From: JANNSX01 sp041397825
Lineage (GTDB): Bacteria > Pseudomonadota > Alphaproteobacteria > Rhizobiales > Hyphomicrobiaceae
Direction of reading: 5' to 3'
Length of the DNA stretch: 64,000 nt
Assembly: GCA_041397825.1 (NCBI GenBank)
Contig: JAWKVX010000006.1
Coordinates: forward strand, 186,001-250,000
Shown here: positions 55,737 to 64,000 of the stretch, one piece after another
Position numbering within the stretch: position 1 is the first letter of the stretch
Layout: each line of letters opens with the position of its first letter
Notes under the pieces: generated by a model
Told to the model about the DNA's origin: nothing
Seen by the model: the letters and a program-made list of their open reading frames with translations, nothing else
Databases searched by the model: none
Program-made: the position numbers and the translations under genes

Positions 55737-55749
55737 AGATCTTGCATAT

Positions 55750-56742
55750 CTAGAACATGGCCGGGTGGACGCGGTCAGGCGGCGCATGCCCATCCATGAA
55801 TGTCTTGATGTTCACGATGACCTTCTCCCCCATGTCGATCCGGCCCTCGATGGTCGCCGAGCCCATGTGCGGCAAGACCACGACGCTCTGACTGGCGAGT
55901 AGTTTCGGATTGACCGCTGGCTCGTGCTCGAAGACGTCGAGCCCGGCACCGGCGATCTCTCCGGCCTCGATCATGCGGGCGAGGGCATTCTCGTCGATCA
56001 CCTCGCCGCGCGCGGTATTGACGATGTAGGCCGTCGGTTTCAGAAGCTTCAGGCGGCGGGCCGACAAAAGATGAAATGTCGCGGGCGTGTGCGGGCAGTT
56101 GACGGAGACGATGTCCATGCGCGCCAGCATCTGGTCGAGGCTATCCCAATAGGTTGCGTCCAGCTCCCGCTCGGTCTCCTCGCTGACAGGCCGGCGATTG
56201 TGATAGTGAATCTGCAGTCCGAACGCTTTGGCGCGGCGAGCAACCGCCTGGCCAATGCGTCCCATGCCGATGATACCGAGCCGCTTGCCCCAGATGCGAT
56301 GACCGAGCATCCAGGTCGGCGACCAGCCCTGCCATTGCGCTTGCGGATTCCTGAGAAAGGCGGCTCCTTCGGCAAGCCGCCTCGGCACGGCGAGGATCAA
56401 CGCCATCGTCATGTCGGCCGTATCCTCCGTCAGGACGCCCGGCGTGTTGGTGACGATGATGCCGCGGTTGCGGGCGGTATCGAGATCGATGTTGTCGACG
56501 CCCGTGCCGAAATTGGCAACCAGCTTCAAACGGGGGCCTGATCGCGAGAGAACGGCCCGGTCGACACGATCGGTGACGGTCGGCACCAGCACGTCGGCCT
56601 GCTGTACCGCCTCAACCAGCTGGGCCTGTGACAGGGGCCGGTCGCTGGCGTTGAGCCGCGTGTCGAACAGCTCGCGCATGCGGGTCTCGACCACATCGGG
56701 CAGTTTGCGCGTGACGATGACGACTGGCTTCTTGGTGGTCAT
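55750..56742 (-). CDS. D-2-hydroxyacid dehydrogenase (glyoxylate reductase-like)
   Basis: 330 residues; NAD(P)-dependent oxidoreductase of the GyaR/GhrB group. NAD-binding KRLGIIGMGRIGQAVARRA; catalytic Arg in VNTARGEVID, Glu in DVFEHEPAVNP and His in LPHMGSATIEGR. Probable substrates are glyoxylate or hydroxypyruvate; 3-phosphoglycerate is unlikely because there is no ACT domain. Stands alone. Confidence 0.9.
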   Translation of the reverse strand: MTTKKPVVIVTRKLPDVVETRMRELFDTRLNASDRPLSQAQLVEAVQQADVLVPTVTDRVDRAVLSRSGPRLKLVANFGTGVDNIDLDTARNRGIIVTNTPGVLTEDTADMTMALILAVPRRLAEGAAFLRNPQAQWQGWSPTWMLGHRIWGKRLGIIGMGRIGQAVARRAKAFGLQIHYHNRRPVSEETERELDATYWDSLDQMLARMDIVSVNCPHTPATFHLLSARRLKLLKPTAYIVNTARGEVIDENALARMIEAGEIAGAGLDVFEHEPAVNPKLLASQSVVVLPHMGSATIEGRIDMGEKVIVNIKTFMDGHAPPDRVHPAMF

Positions 56743-56950
56743 TCCGCTACCCCGGAAAGGTTCTGTCTATTGCGGCCCATTCGGCTTTGCCCGCGGTTCT
56801 CATGATCAGTCCCGGCTCGACCCTAAGTAACAAAGTTGCGCGCCGCTGACAAAGCAAAGCCAGCCCGGACCGGAATCTGCCGCTATCCTCGGGTCTTGAT
56901 CCGATCCGCAAATCGTGTTTGTGGGGACGAAGGGCTTCGGAACGAACTCA

Positions 56951-57487
56951 ATGCGACTGGCACAATTCGCCATAGTCGGCGTGACGCTGGGGTGCTTGGC
57001 CGCTGGCGCTTCCGCCGATGAACCGGCAGGCAGCAGCGGCCTCCCCGTGCCCCGCTTCGTCAGCCTCAAGTCCGATCGGGTCAACGTCCGCAAGGGACCG
57101 GGCACCGACTATCCCATCGCCTGGGTGTTCCAGAAAGCGGGACTGCCCGTCGAAGTCGTGCGCGAATATGGTGCTTGGCGGCAGGTTCGCGACAGCGATG
57201 GGACCGAAGGCTGGATCATTCAGAATCTGCTGTCGGGCCGGCGGACTGCGGTTGTGACGCCCTGGAAGCGAACACAGAAGAGCGCCAGTCAGACGGCAGC
57301 GAGGCCGACTGCCTTGCATGCGGACGCATCGACCGACAGCGCCGTGATTGCCTATGCCGAGGCGGGTACGCTGGCCGGACTGATCGCCTGCGACAAGACC
57401 TGGTGCGAGATTTCGGTCGCCGACCGGCGCGGCTATGTCGAGCAAAGCCAGCTCTGGGGGGTCTACAAGGACGAGGAAATCGACTGA
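56951..57487 (+). CDS. Periplasmic protein with two bacterial SH3-like domains
   Basis: 178 residues from ATG 56951; GTG 56915 would put 12 extra residues before the signal peptide. Signal peptide RLAQFAIVGVTLGCLAAGASA. First SH3_4-like domain VPRFVSLKSDRVNVRKGPGT ... AWRQVRDSDGTEGWIIQNLL; second ALHADASTDSAVIAYAEAGT ... CEISVADRRGYVEQSQLWGV. Such proteins bind peptidoglycan or assist cell-wall enzymes. Its TGA abuts the stop of convergent irr. Confidence 0.85.
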   Translation: MRLAQFAIVGVTLGCLAAGASADEPAGSSGLPVPRFVSLKSDRVNVRKGPGTDYPIAWVFQKAGLPVEVVREYGAWRQVRDSDGTEGWIIQNLLSGRRTAVVTPWKRTQKSASQTAARPTALHADASTDSAVIAYAEAGTLAGLIACDKTWCEISVADRRGYVEQSQLWGVYKDEEID

Positions 57488-57895
57488 TCAGGCCTTTGAT
57501 GCCAGTCGGACCACGACATCCACACGCACGACCTCGGTTCCATCCGGCGCCAGAGGCAGGCCGCCGATCTCGAGATTCCCGCTCGGCATGTCCAGCACCT
57601 GACCGTTCCATTCACAATAGAAATGATGATGGTCAGTGGTGTTCGTGTCGAAATAGGTCTTCTGGCCATCGACGGCGAACGACCGCAGCAACCCGACCTG
57701 CGTAAACTGATGCAAGGTGTTATAGACCGTCGCCAGCGACACCAGGATGCCACTGGCGCTCGCCTCCTCGTGCAAGGCCTCGGCGGTCACATGCCGGTCG
57801 CCGGCGCCGAAGAGCAGCCTCGCGAGCTCCAGTCTCTGCCGGGTCGGCCTCAGACCGACCTCGATAAGTCGCTCGCGCGATGTCAGATTGGTCAT
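57488..57895 (-). CDS. irr: Iron response regulator Irr (Fur family)
   Basis: 135 residues. Winged-helix part LIEVGLRPTRQRLELARLLF ... SLATVYNTLHQFTQVGLL; the dimerisation domain has TTDHHHFYCEWNGQV with the HHH metal/haem region typical of Irr. In rhizobia Irr represses or activates iron genes and is degraded when haem is plentiful; mbfA at 4.0 kb is a known target in relatives. Linkage to fabA-fabB-fabI is conserved in the order. Confidence 0.93.
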   Translation of the reverse strand: MTNLTSRERLIEVGLRPTRQRLELARLLFGAGDRHVTAEALHEEASASGILVSLATVYNTLHQFTQVGLLRSFAVDGQKTYFDTNTTDHHHFYCEWNGQVLDMPSGNLEIGGLPLAPDGTEVVRVDVVVRLASKA

Positions 57896-58139
57896 TCTCG
57901 TCTCTCGTCGCTGGCCGCCGTCTGGAGCACCACAGGAAGCCTCGAAATACTAGGGCCCCGCGCCCGGTCTCGCAACCGGCCCGCACTGCGTCAACATCGA
58001 CGCCCAACGGCGACAAGATCAATGCCAAATCGGGCCCTGCAGGGGCCAAACGGCCTTTTTGCGGTAGCCTGAGTGTGTTAGGAAGCCCCTGGCCGAGACC
58101 GGGCCGACACAATTACCGGGACAGGGGAACACGCGCGAG

Positions 58140-58679
58140 ATGATGGCCGAACGCCGCTCGAGCTACGAGTATGAGGATCTACTTGCCTGTGGACGTGGCG
58201 AGTTGTTCGGCCCTGGAAATGCGCAGCTTCCATTGCCGCCGATGCTGATGTTCGACCGCATTGCAACGATCGAAGACACCGGCGGCGCCCATGGCAAGGG
58301 CAGGATTGTCGCCGAGATGGAGGTCCGGCCGGACCTCTGGTTCTTCGATTGCCACTTCAAGGGTGATCCCGTCATGCCGGGTTGCCTCGGCCTCGACGCC
58401 CTCTGGCAACTGACGGGGTTCTTTCTCGGCTGGCTCGGCGCATCCGGACGAGGTCGTGCCATCGGCGTCGGTGAGGTCAAGCTCACCGGCATGGTCGTGC
58501 CGACAGTCAAGAAGGTTGAGTACATCATCGATATCAAGCGGGTGATCCTGAGGAAGCTCAAGCTCGGCATTAGCGATGGCATCATGAAGGCCGATGGTGC
58601 GACGGTGTACGAGGCCAAGGACTTGCGGGTCGGCCTCTTCGAGAGCGACGTCGGTGCGGGGGCTGCGGCAGGAACCTAG
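58140..58679 (+). CDS. fabA: 3-hydroxydecanoyl-ACP dehydratase/isomerase
   Basis: 179 residues; makes trans-2- and cis-3-decenoyl-ACP, the branch point to unsaturated fatty acids. Catalytic His in WFFDCHFKGDPVMPGCLGLD and Asp in GLDALWQLTG; ends ATVYEAKDLRVGLF. Two successive ATGs (58140, 58143). Divergent from irr over 244 bases; fabB is 54 bases downstream. Confidence 0.96.
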   Translation: MMAERRSSYEYEDLLACGRGELFGPGNAQLPLPPMLMFDRIATIEDTGGAHGKGRIVAEMEVRPDLWFFDCHFKGDPVMPGCLGLDALWQLTGFFLGWLGASGRGRAIGVGEVKLTGMVVPTVKKVEYIIDIKRVILRKLKLGISDGIMKADGATVYEAKDLRVGLFESDVGAGAAAGT

Positions 58680-58733
58680 CGCCAGAGAGGCGCGACCGAC
58701 TCCTATCGCAGCGGTGAAAGAGGTTCGTGACAC

Positions 58734-59966
58734 ATGAGACGTGTGGTGGTCACCGGGATGGGCATCATCTCATCCATCGGCAACAACAGCCAAGAGGTCA
58801 CCGCCTCCCTGCGCGAGGCGAAATCCGGCCTTCGGAAGGCCGATAAATATGCCGAGCTCGGCTTTCGCTGCCAGGTCCACGGAGCCCCCCAGATCGATTG
58901 GGAGGGCGTGATCGACCGCAAGATCCGCCGTTTCATGGCTCCGGGCTCGGCCTGGAACTATCTCGCCATGGAGCAGGCGATCCGCGACGCCGGTCTCGAG
59001 CAGAAGGACATCTCGAACGAGCGCACGGGCATCATCATGGGCTCCGGCGGTCCATCGACCTCGACCATCGTCGCCGCCGCCGATACGACCCGCTCTCGCG
59101 GCCCGAAGAAAGTCGGCCCATTCGAGGTGCCGAAGTCGATGTCCTCGACGGCTTCGGCGACGCTAGCGACGCCTTTCCGCATTCATGGCGTCAACTATTC
59201 GATCTCCTCGGCCTGCGCGACGTCGGCACACTGCATCGGCAATTCGGCGGAGCTCATCCAATGGGGCAAGCAGGATGTGATGTTCTGCGGCGGCTCCGAG
59301 GATCTCGACTGGACCATGTCCGTGCTGTTCGACGCCATGCAGGCCATGTCATCGAGCTACAATGATCGGCCGGAGCTCGCCAGCCGGGCCTATGACGTCA
59401 ACCGGGACGGCTTTGTCATTGCCGGAGGCGCCGGGGTCCTGGTACTCGAGGCTCTTGACCATGCCAAGGCCCGGGGCGCCAAGATCTACGCCGAGGTCAC
59501 CGGCTATGGCGCCACGTCCGATGGTTTCGACATGGTGGCGCCCTCGGGCGAAGGTGCCGCTCGCTGCATGAAAAGGGCACTCGAAGGCCTGGGCGGCAAG
59601 GGCCTGCCGGGCAAAATCGACTATATCAACCCCCACGCCACCTCGACGCCGGTCGGCGATCTCAAGGAAATCGAGGCCCTTCGAGCCGTATTTGGCAGCG
59701 ACTGCCCGCCGATCTCGGCCACCAAATCGTTAACGGGGCACTCCCTCGGCGCCGCGGGTGTCCAGGAGGCCATTTACTCTCTCCTCATGATGAACAATGG
59801 TTTCATCGCAAAATCGGCCAATATCGAGGAGCTCGACCCGGCGTTCGCCGACATGCCGATCATTCGGGAGCGCCAGGACAACGTGGCACTCAATACCGTC
59901 ATGTCGAATAGCTTCGGTTTTGGCGGGACCAATGCGACGCTGGTGCTCTCCCGCTATGATGGCTGA
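58734..59966 (+). CDS. fabB: 3-oxoacyl-ACP synthase I
   Basis: 410 residues; elongating condensing enzyme needed for unsaturated fatty acids. Active-site Cys in SISSACATSAHCIGN, His in DYINPHATSTPVGD, Lys/His in TKSLTGHSLGAAG. Start RRVVVTGMGIISSIG is canonical. Second gene of fabA-fabB-fabI. Confidence 0.97.
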   Translation: MRRVVVTGMGIISSIGNNSQEVTASLREAKSGLRKADKYAELGFRCQVHGAPQIDWEGVIDRKIRRFMAPGSAWNYLAMEQAIRDAGLEQKDISNERTGIIMGSGGPSTSTIVAAADTTRSRGPKKVGPFEVPKSMSSTASATLATPFRIHGVNYSISSACATSAHCIGNSAELIQWGKQDVMFCGGSEDLDWTMSVLFDAMQAMSSSYNDRPELASRAYDVNRDGFVIAGGAGVLVLEALDHAKARGAKIYAEVTGYGATSDGFDMVAPSGEGAARCMKRALEGLGGKGLPGKIDYINPHATSTPVGDLKEIEALRAVFGSDCPPISATKSLTGHSLGAAGVQEAIYSLLMMNNGFIAKSANIEELDPAFADMPIIRERQDNVALNTVMSNSFGFGGTNATLVLSRYDG

Positions 59967-60064
59967 GATGAGGTATATGCGTGGTTGCGTTGAAGAGCGA
60001 AGTGGCGCAGCGGCGGCGCCGCCGGCACGGTTGGGTGCGGCGCCCCGATGAGAAGGTGATCTAC

Positions 60065-60934
60065 ATGAGTGAACGTGACATCGCAGTGCCTGCACCCCTG
60101 ATGGCTGGCAAGCGTGGCCTGGTGATGGGCGTGGCCAATGACCGCTCGATCGCCTGGGGTATTGCCCGGGTGCTCGCCGGACAAGGCGCTAAGCTCGCAT
60201 TCACCTATCAAGGTGAGGCCTTCGGCCGGCGCGCCATTCCATTGGCTCAGTCGGTGAATTCCGAGATCATCGTCCCTTGCGATGTCACCGACCTTGCCTC
60301 GGTCGACAGCGTCTTCGATGCCATCGCCAAGACCTGGGGCTCGATCGACTTCATCGTGCATGCCCTGGCCTTCTCGGACCGCAACGAGTTGCGCGGGCGC
60401 TACGCCGACACCACCCGTGCCAATTTCCAGCAAACGATGCTGATCTCCTGCTTCTCCTTCACCGAGATCGCCCGCAAGGCCGCCGATCTCATGCCGAATG
60501 GCGGATCGATGCTGACGCTGACATACGGCGGCTCGATGCGCGTCGTGCCGAGCTACAACGTCATGGGCGTCGCCAAGGCCGCCCTGGAGAGCAGCGTCCG
60601 CTACCTCGCGACCGATTTCGGCCCGCAGGGTGTGCGCGTGAACGCGCTTTCGGCCGGACCGATGCGGACGCTTGCCGGCGCCGGCATTTCGGATGCCCGC
60701 ACAATCTTCAACTACCAGAAAGACCACGCCCCCCTGAAGCGTACACCGACGCTCGACGAGGTGGGCGGCGCCGCACTCTATCTGCTGTCCGACATGTCGG
60801 GCGCCGTGACCGGCGAGGTTCACTACGTCGATTGCGGTTACTCGATCACGGCCATGCCGACGCTCGAGGCGCTCAAGGAGGCAGAGGCCGACGCCGAGGC
60901 GTTGGGCCGCACGCGGGCCGACGCTGCGGAATAG
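60065..60934 (+). CDS. fabI: Enoyl-ACP reductase (NADH), FabI
   Basis: 289 residues from ATG 60065 with GAAGGTG eight bases upstream; the upstream in-frame ATG at 59981 gives an unlikely basic tail. SDR fold: KRGLVMGVANDRSIAWGIAR, VPCDVTD, and the Y-x6-K pair in PSYNVMGVAKAALE; C-terminal VHYVDCGYSITAMPTLEAL. Reduces trans-2-enoyl-ACP; target class of triclosan. The C-terminal tail after about residue 270 is acidic and slightly long. Confidence 0.96.
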   Translation: MSERDIAVPAPLMAGKRGLVMGVANDRSIAWGIARVLAGQGAKLAFTYQGEAFGRRAIPLAQSVNSEIIVPCDVTDLASVDSVFDAIAKTWGSIDFIVHALAFSDRNELRGRYADTTRANFQQTMLISCFSFTEIARKAADLMPNGGSMLTLTYGGSMRVVPSYNVMGVAKAALESSVRYLATDFGPQGVRVNALSAGPMRTLAGAGISDARTIFNYQKDHAPLKRTPTLDEVGGAALYLLSDMSGAVTGEVHYVDCGYSITAMPTLEALKEAEADAEALGRTRADAAE

Positions 60935-60986
60935 CCGCTGCCTTGATAAGCCCACACGACTCGGCGAGACTTGCCGGGCTGATGTT

Positions 60987-61008
60987 CGTCCGCTGAGGCG
61001 GGCGGACG
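60987..61008 (+). terminator. Weak hairpin between fabI and murI
   Basis: CGTCCGC (60987-60993) and GCGGACG (61002-61008) pair perfectly around an 8-base loop, 52 bases after the fabI stop. No T tract follows, so termination is doubtful. Confidence 0.3.
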
Positions 61009-61033
61009 AGGGCTGTGCTTGCACGGGGCAGCA

Positions 61034-61906
61034 ATGATCGGGTTGTTCGACTCCGGCCATGGCGGTTTGACGGTGCTTCGTGCGCTGGCCGGTCGTTTTG
61101 ACCCCGGCAGGTTCGTCTATCTCGGGGACCACGCCCGTGCTCCCTACGGCAACAAGTCCTCCGAGGAGATCGTCGAGCTGACCCGGCAGGGGGTCGAAAC
61201 CCTATTCGGTTTGGGTTGTCCGCTCGTCTTGCTCGCCTGCAATACGGCGACGGCCGTGGCGGCGCGGCGCCTGCAGCGCGAATGGCTGCCGGGTTCACCT
61301 TGGGCGGGAAGCCACAATGTGATTGGCATCATTGCGCCGACCGTCGAAGCGGCGACCCAAACACCCTGGGCCGTAACAACGCCCCAATATCCACAGAAAC
61401 ACAACACCGACACCATTGCCGTGCTCGCGACGCGGCGCACGGTGGCTTCCGGCGTCTATCGTGAGGAAATCCGCAAGCGTTGCCCCAAGGTCAAGGTCGT
61501 CGAACAAGCCTGCCCGGAACTCGCCGGCATGATCGAGGCCGGCGCGGCGGAGTCGGTCATCGACGCGAAAGTCGCCGGCTACGTCTCCGAGATGATGCAG
61601 GCCTGCCAGGGCACGCTGCCCCATCGCGCCATACTCGGCTGCACCCACTACGTGCTCATAGAACATCTGTTCCGACGTCATTTGTCGCCCTTCACTCGTC
61701 TGCTTTCGCAGCCCGAACTCGTCGCGGACAGTCTCGAGGATTACCTGGCTCGCCATCCTCGCTATCTCCAGGGTCCGGTCGCCGCTCGAGAGCCAACGCT
61801 GCTGACCACGGGCGAGGCCGACGAGATCAGTGCGGCGCTGGCCGTGTTCTGGCCCGAGCACCCGGCCTTCGAGCGGCTCGATTTCCGTCATCCGGCCGTC
61901 GGCTGA
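61034..61906 (+). CDS. murI: Glutamate racemase
   Basis: 290 residues from ATG 61034 (TTG 61019 possible). Makes D-glutamate for peptidoglycan. Start IGLFDSGHGGLTVLRAL, catalytic Cys pair in LLACNTATAVAARRL and ILGCTHYVLIE. An unusual low-conservation stretch TQTPWAVTTPQYPQKHNTD (about residues 110-130) precedes DTIAVLATRRTVASGVY, where the family normally has a shorter loop. Confidence 0.93.
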   Translation: MIGLFDSGHGGLTVLRALAGRFDPGRFVYLGDHARAPYGNKSSEEIVELTRQGVETLFGLGCPLVLLACNTATAVAARRLQREWLPGSPWAGSHNVIGIIAPTVEAATQTPWAVTTPQYPQKHNTDTIAVLATRRTVASGVYREEIRKRCPKVKVVEQACPELAGMIEAGAAESVIDAKVAGYVSEMMQACQGTLPHRAILGCTHYVLIEHLFRRHLSPFTRLLSQPELVADSLEDYLARHPRYLQGPVAAREPTLLTTGEADEISAALAVFWPEHPAFERLDFRHPAVG

Positions 61907-62127
61907 CGGGTGCAGCCAGCACCGACTATGTTACGGGACGGCAACACGAAATCTCGCCTCCTTCATTTTCGGTTCATGTCGGGAGTCCGAACATGCCTCG
62001 GTCCTCGCGAGGGTGATCGTACCGTAGCGTCTCGGTAGCGCTCTCACTCGAGGCGGAACGAGCTGCCCGCCGGACGGCAACTGGGCTGGTGCGACTGGCA
62101 GCGTGTTGCTCACGAAGGAGAGACATC

Positions 62128-62433
62128 ATGCGAAATCTGCTCATGGCGGCGATGCTGCTCGGTGCCTTGCTGCTCGGCTTTGGCCCAGCACCTGCCTCGG
62201 CCGCACCGGCAAGCTCGCTCGTGCCGTCCGTCATTGACACCCTGGTGCAGAACCAGAGTCAGGTGGACCAGGTCCACTACCGCAAGTCAGCTTGCCACTG
62301 GCACCGCAAATGTGGCTGGCGACGGGTTTGCGGCTGGCGTCACGGCTACTACAGCTGCCGCTGGAAGTGGCGGTGCTGGCGCTGGTGCCACAAGCACTAC
62401 ACGAAGCGGCGGCTCTACTACTACAACTATTGA
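62128..62433 (+). CDS. Small secreted six-cysteine, Trp/Arg-rich protein
   Basis: 101 residues from ATG 62128 with AAGGAG eight bases upstream. Signal peptide NLLMAAMLLGALLLGFGPAP ending ASAA. The mature part is about 65 residues: a neutral spacer, then a cationic aromatic region with six Cys in the pattern CX5CX5CX8CX5CX3C (CHWHRKC, CGWRRVC, CGWRHGYYSC, CRWKWRC, CWRWC) and seven Trp, ending in a Tyr-rich tail. No family recognised. Three disulfides or a metal site are possible. Own strong terminator, so a single-gene unit. Confidence 0.8.
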   Translation: MRNLLMAAMLLGALLLGFGPAPASAAPASSLVPSVIDTLVQNQSQVDQVHYRKSACHWHRKCGWRRVCGWRHGYYSCRWKWRCWRWCHKHYTKRRLYYYNY

Positions 62434-62458
62434 GATACGTCGTATCAGCACAGTGTGG

Positions 62459-62490
62459 CGCCCGGGCTGGACTGGCCCGGGCGTTTTCTT
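62459..62490 (+). terminator. Strong intrinsic terminator after the six-cysteine protein gene
   Basis: Perfect 9-bp stem CGCCCGGGC (62459-62467) / GCCCGGGCG (62475-62483) with a 7-base loop, followed by TTTTCTT. Confidence 0.9.
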
Positions 62491-62503
62491 GCCACCAACC
62501 GGT

Positions 62504-63616
62504 CTATTCGACCTTCGCCAGCCGGCGACAGCCCCGGAGCGCGGACGACGATTTCCAGACCTGCGGTATGGGCGTCCCCTCGATCCGATCGAGCAGGGCG
62601 CGGGTCTTGCCGGAATCGCCCGCGAGACAGGCGAGACGTGCGAAATTGTTGATGTTCCACTGATCCGGGTAGCGCGCCAGGATATCGTCGATGCCGGCGC
62701 TCATCTTCGGCCAGTTGACCTCCGAGCGCCGGAACAGGTCATCGCCAAAGTAGGCCGCCTTCGCGTACCAGTAAACTCGGGTGTAGAGGCCGAGACCCTC
62801 CGAGGACCTCGTGCGCTCGGCTGCCATATTGGCGAAGGCCTCCACCGCCGTCGCGTCACCACGGAGCGATGGCGCGTGAAAATCCATGGCCGCAAAATAG
62901 AGCTGGTAGTAGTCGGGATGGCTGCGCATCCCCTCTTCGACAACATCGAAGAACAGTGCCGGATCCGCTCCGAGCGCGAAGGCAAGATTGGACCATACGA
63001 CGTAGAAGTGGGGATCCTTACTGGCAACGGCAGCGTATCGCTCGAGATAGGCCTGGTCGGCTCGCAGCGCCGACACGAAGACTTCGTCCTCACTCGGGGC
63101 GGCCGTCGAGGCCCGCTGGAAGACGACGATCGGCTTCAAGGCTTGCGCATATTTCCTCATGGCAATGGCGTTGGCGATGACCGGCGTCGGACTGTCAGGA
63201 TACTGCTCCTGCCAGGCTTTGAGTTTCGCCGACAGATCGCCCCAGGCCGGATCACTTTTGCCCCTGAGCCGCGCTTTGGCGCTGATGCCGCTGTAGTAGA
63301 CGGTGAGCTTCCAGATGCCGCTCTCGGTGCGCGATTTCTCACTCCGGAAGGATTCGGCCATCGCCTCGAGCGCCGCATAGTCACTCCGATCCAAGAGGTG
63401 ACCGACCTCGGCGCGGATGCTTCTGCGCTCCTTGATCTCGGTGGCGACATCGTAAGAGGGGAGCAATACGAAATGCAGGTAGCCGGCGACGAGTGCCAGC
63501 AGCGCCGTCAGCCCGGCGACCGACCGTCTCGGCTTGTTGCGGCTCCACCAGCGGCGGAGCTTGGCCTTGCCGCTGAAGTCGAGTGGCGGACTGTCGTCGG
63601 TCACCAGATCGGTCAA
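62504..63616 (-). CDS. Hypothetical single-membrane-span protein, perhaps DUF4034-like
   Basis: 370 residues from a TTG at 63616 with GAGGTG five bases upstream; the frame is open to 63802 but that part is intergenic. A basic N-terminus (KLRRWWSRNKPRRSVAG) precedes one membrane helix (LTALLALVAGYLHFVLLPS), then a long helical periplasmic domain with TPR-like or DUF4034-like character (LLDRSDYAALEAMAESFRSE, WKLTVYYSG, WSNLAFALGADPALFFDVV, MSAGIDDILARYPDQWNIN). Function unknown. Family assignment by impression only. Confidence 0.65.
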   Translation of the reverse strand: MTDLVTDDSPPLDFSGKAKLRRWWSRNKPRRSVAGLTALLALVAGYLHFVLLPSYDVATEIKERRSIRAEVGHLLDRSDYAALEAMAESFRSEKSRTESGIWKLTVYYSGISAKARLRGKSDPAWGDLSAKLKAWQEQYPDSPTPVIANAIAMRKYAQALKPIVVFQRASTAAPSEDEVFVSALRADQAYLERYAAVASKDPHFYVVWSNLAFALGADPALFFDVVEEGMRSHPDYYQLYFAAMDFHAPSLRGDATAVEAFANMAAERTRSSEGLGLYTRVYWYAKAAYFGDDLFRRSEVNWPKMSAGIDDILARYPDQWNINNFARLACLAGDSGKTRALLDRIEGTPIPQVWKSSSALRGCRRLAKVE

Positions 63617-63756
63617 GGTCCCACCTCGGCGCGGAAACTCAATCTTGAAAGAGCGTATATTCAAGTATTGAGCCGGTAACCGTGGGCCGTGCCACGGTAA
63701 GGAACAGTTAGGGTAAATGAATGGTAACCGGCCGTTCCATGGTGAGACGCTGTACC

Positions 63757-63795
63757 GAAAAAACGAAAAGGCCGCCCGGTGTCGGCCGGGCGGCC
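63757..63795 (-). terminator. Intrinsic terminator after pnp
   Basis: On the minus strand GGCCGCCCGG (63795-63786) pairs perfectly with CCGGGCGGCC (63779-63770) around a 6-base loop and is followed by TTTTCGTTTTTTC. It lies 28 bases past the pnp stop. Confidence 0.92.
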
Positions 63796-63822
63796 CTTCC
63801 AAATCCCGAGAGATGAGTCAGC

Positions 63823-64000
63823 TCAGTGACGATCGCGGCGACGCTCACGGCGACCACCACCATCCCGGTCCCGGCGGCCACCGCCGCCACCGCCACCGCC
63901 GCCGCCCGTGTCGGCGTCACCCGGCTCCGGCGGCAGCTCCTCGCCGGTCGCCTGGTCGACGACCTTCATCGACAGCCGGACCTTGCCGCGATCGTCGAAG
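63823..64000 (-). CDS. pnp: Polyribonucleotide nucleotidyltransferase, C-terminal end only
   Basis: Last 58 residues before the stop at 63823; the rest lies beyond the window. FDDRGKVRLSMKVVDQATGE is the end of the S1 RNA-binding domain of PNPase. It is followed by an acidic linker, ten Gly in a row, and an Arg/Asp-rich tail (RRDRDGGGRRERRRDRH), a common alphaproteobacterial PNPase ending that may contact RNA or degradosome partners. Confidence 0.93.
   Translation of the reverse strand, partial: FDDRGKVRLSMKVVDQATGEELPPEPGDADTGGGGGGGGGGRRDRDGGGRRERRRDRH

Noticed and set aside
59954..61132. 392-codon minus-strand frame
   Set aside because: Antisense to fabI; enriched in His, Arg and Gly, a shadow composition.
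62162..63679. 505-codon plus-strand frame
   Set aside because: Runs over the six-cysteine gene in another frame and antisense to the hypothetical gene at 62504; the latter has a ribosome-binding site and membrane helix.
63830..63910. Low-complexity repeat at the right edge
   Set aside because: It is the in-frame Gly/Arg tail of PNPase, not an independent repeat element.

Overview
The window reads as chromosomal DNA of a GC-rich alphaproteobacterium, most likely Hyphomicrobiales (Rhizobiales). The case rests on the fabI-fabB-fabA group lying next to irr with pnp close by, an Irr-type Fur regulator together with an MbfA-type iron exporter, a SAM-II riboswitch before metZ, a two-domain dCTP deaminase, the hisA-hisF-hisE-coaA order, and frequent TTG starts with good Shine-Dalgarno sequences. 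Both window edges cut genes: pheT on the left (+) and pnp on the right (-).

Layout. 1-7.9 kb: pheT 3' end, a beta-barrel outer-membrane protein, a DUF2189-like membrane protein, mbfA (-), a YiiX-like cysteine hydrolase, coaBC and an overlapping dut. 7.9-24 kb: mostly core metabolism, with cysK, a membrane adenylate cyclase, trmD, oligopeptidase B (-), hisA/hisF/hisE/coaA, argE and apaG (-), a CDP-alcohol phosphatidyltransferase, riboswitch-controlled metZ (-) and dcd. 21.8-30.8 kb is an accessory block. A LuxR-type regulator fused to an alpha/beta-hydrolase fold without its catalytic triad, and a TIGR03032-like protein, are transcribed leftward. Two tandem giant secreted RTX proteins with seven FG-GAP repeats each run rightward. 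A perfect 20-bp palindrome lies in the divergent promoter region.

After tRNA-Gly(CCC) at 31.0 kb comes a run of eleven co-directional genes to 44.5 kb, closely packed from 32.5 kb on: a radical SAM protein, four GT-B glycosyltransferases, a polysaccharide-deacetylase-like protein, a complete dipeptide/oligopeptide-type ABC transporter (fused double ATPase, binding protein, two permeases) and a small methyltransferase. This is the best candidate for an undescribed pathway, possibly synthesis and transport of a glycoconjugate. It is followed by a GT2 synthase with an unusual N-terminal domain, an amino-acid-type binding protein, a sterol-desaturase-family protein and a 62-residue histone-H1-like protein preceded by a repeat-rich promoter.

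49-64 kb: the succinate dehydrogenase genes are split, with sdhCDA separated from sdhB by two unrelated hypothetical genes. Then follow a MoeB/ThiF protein without most zinc cysteines, a cold-shock protein, a 2-hydroxyacid dehydrogenase, an SH3-domain periplasmic protein, irr, fabA-fabB-fabI, murI, a small secreted six-cysteine tryptophan-rich protein, a single-TM hypothetical protein and the pnp tail. No CRISPR array, integrase, transposase or rRNA gene was seen.
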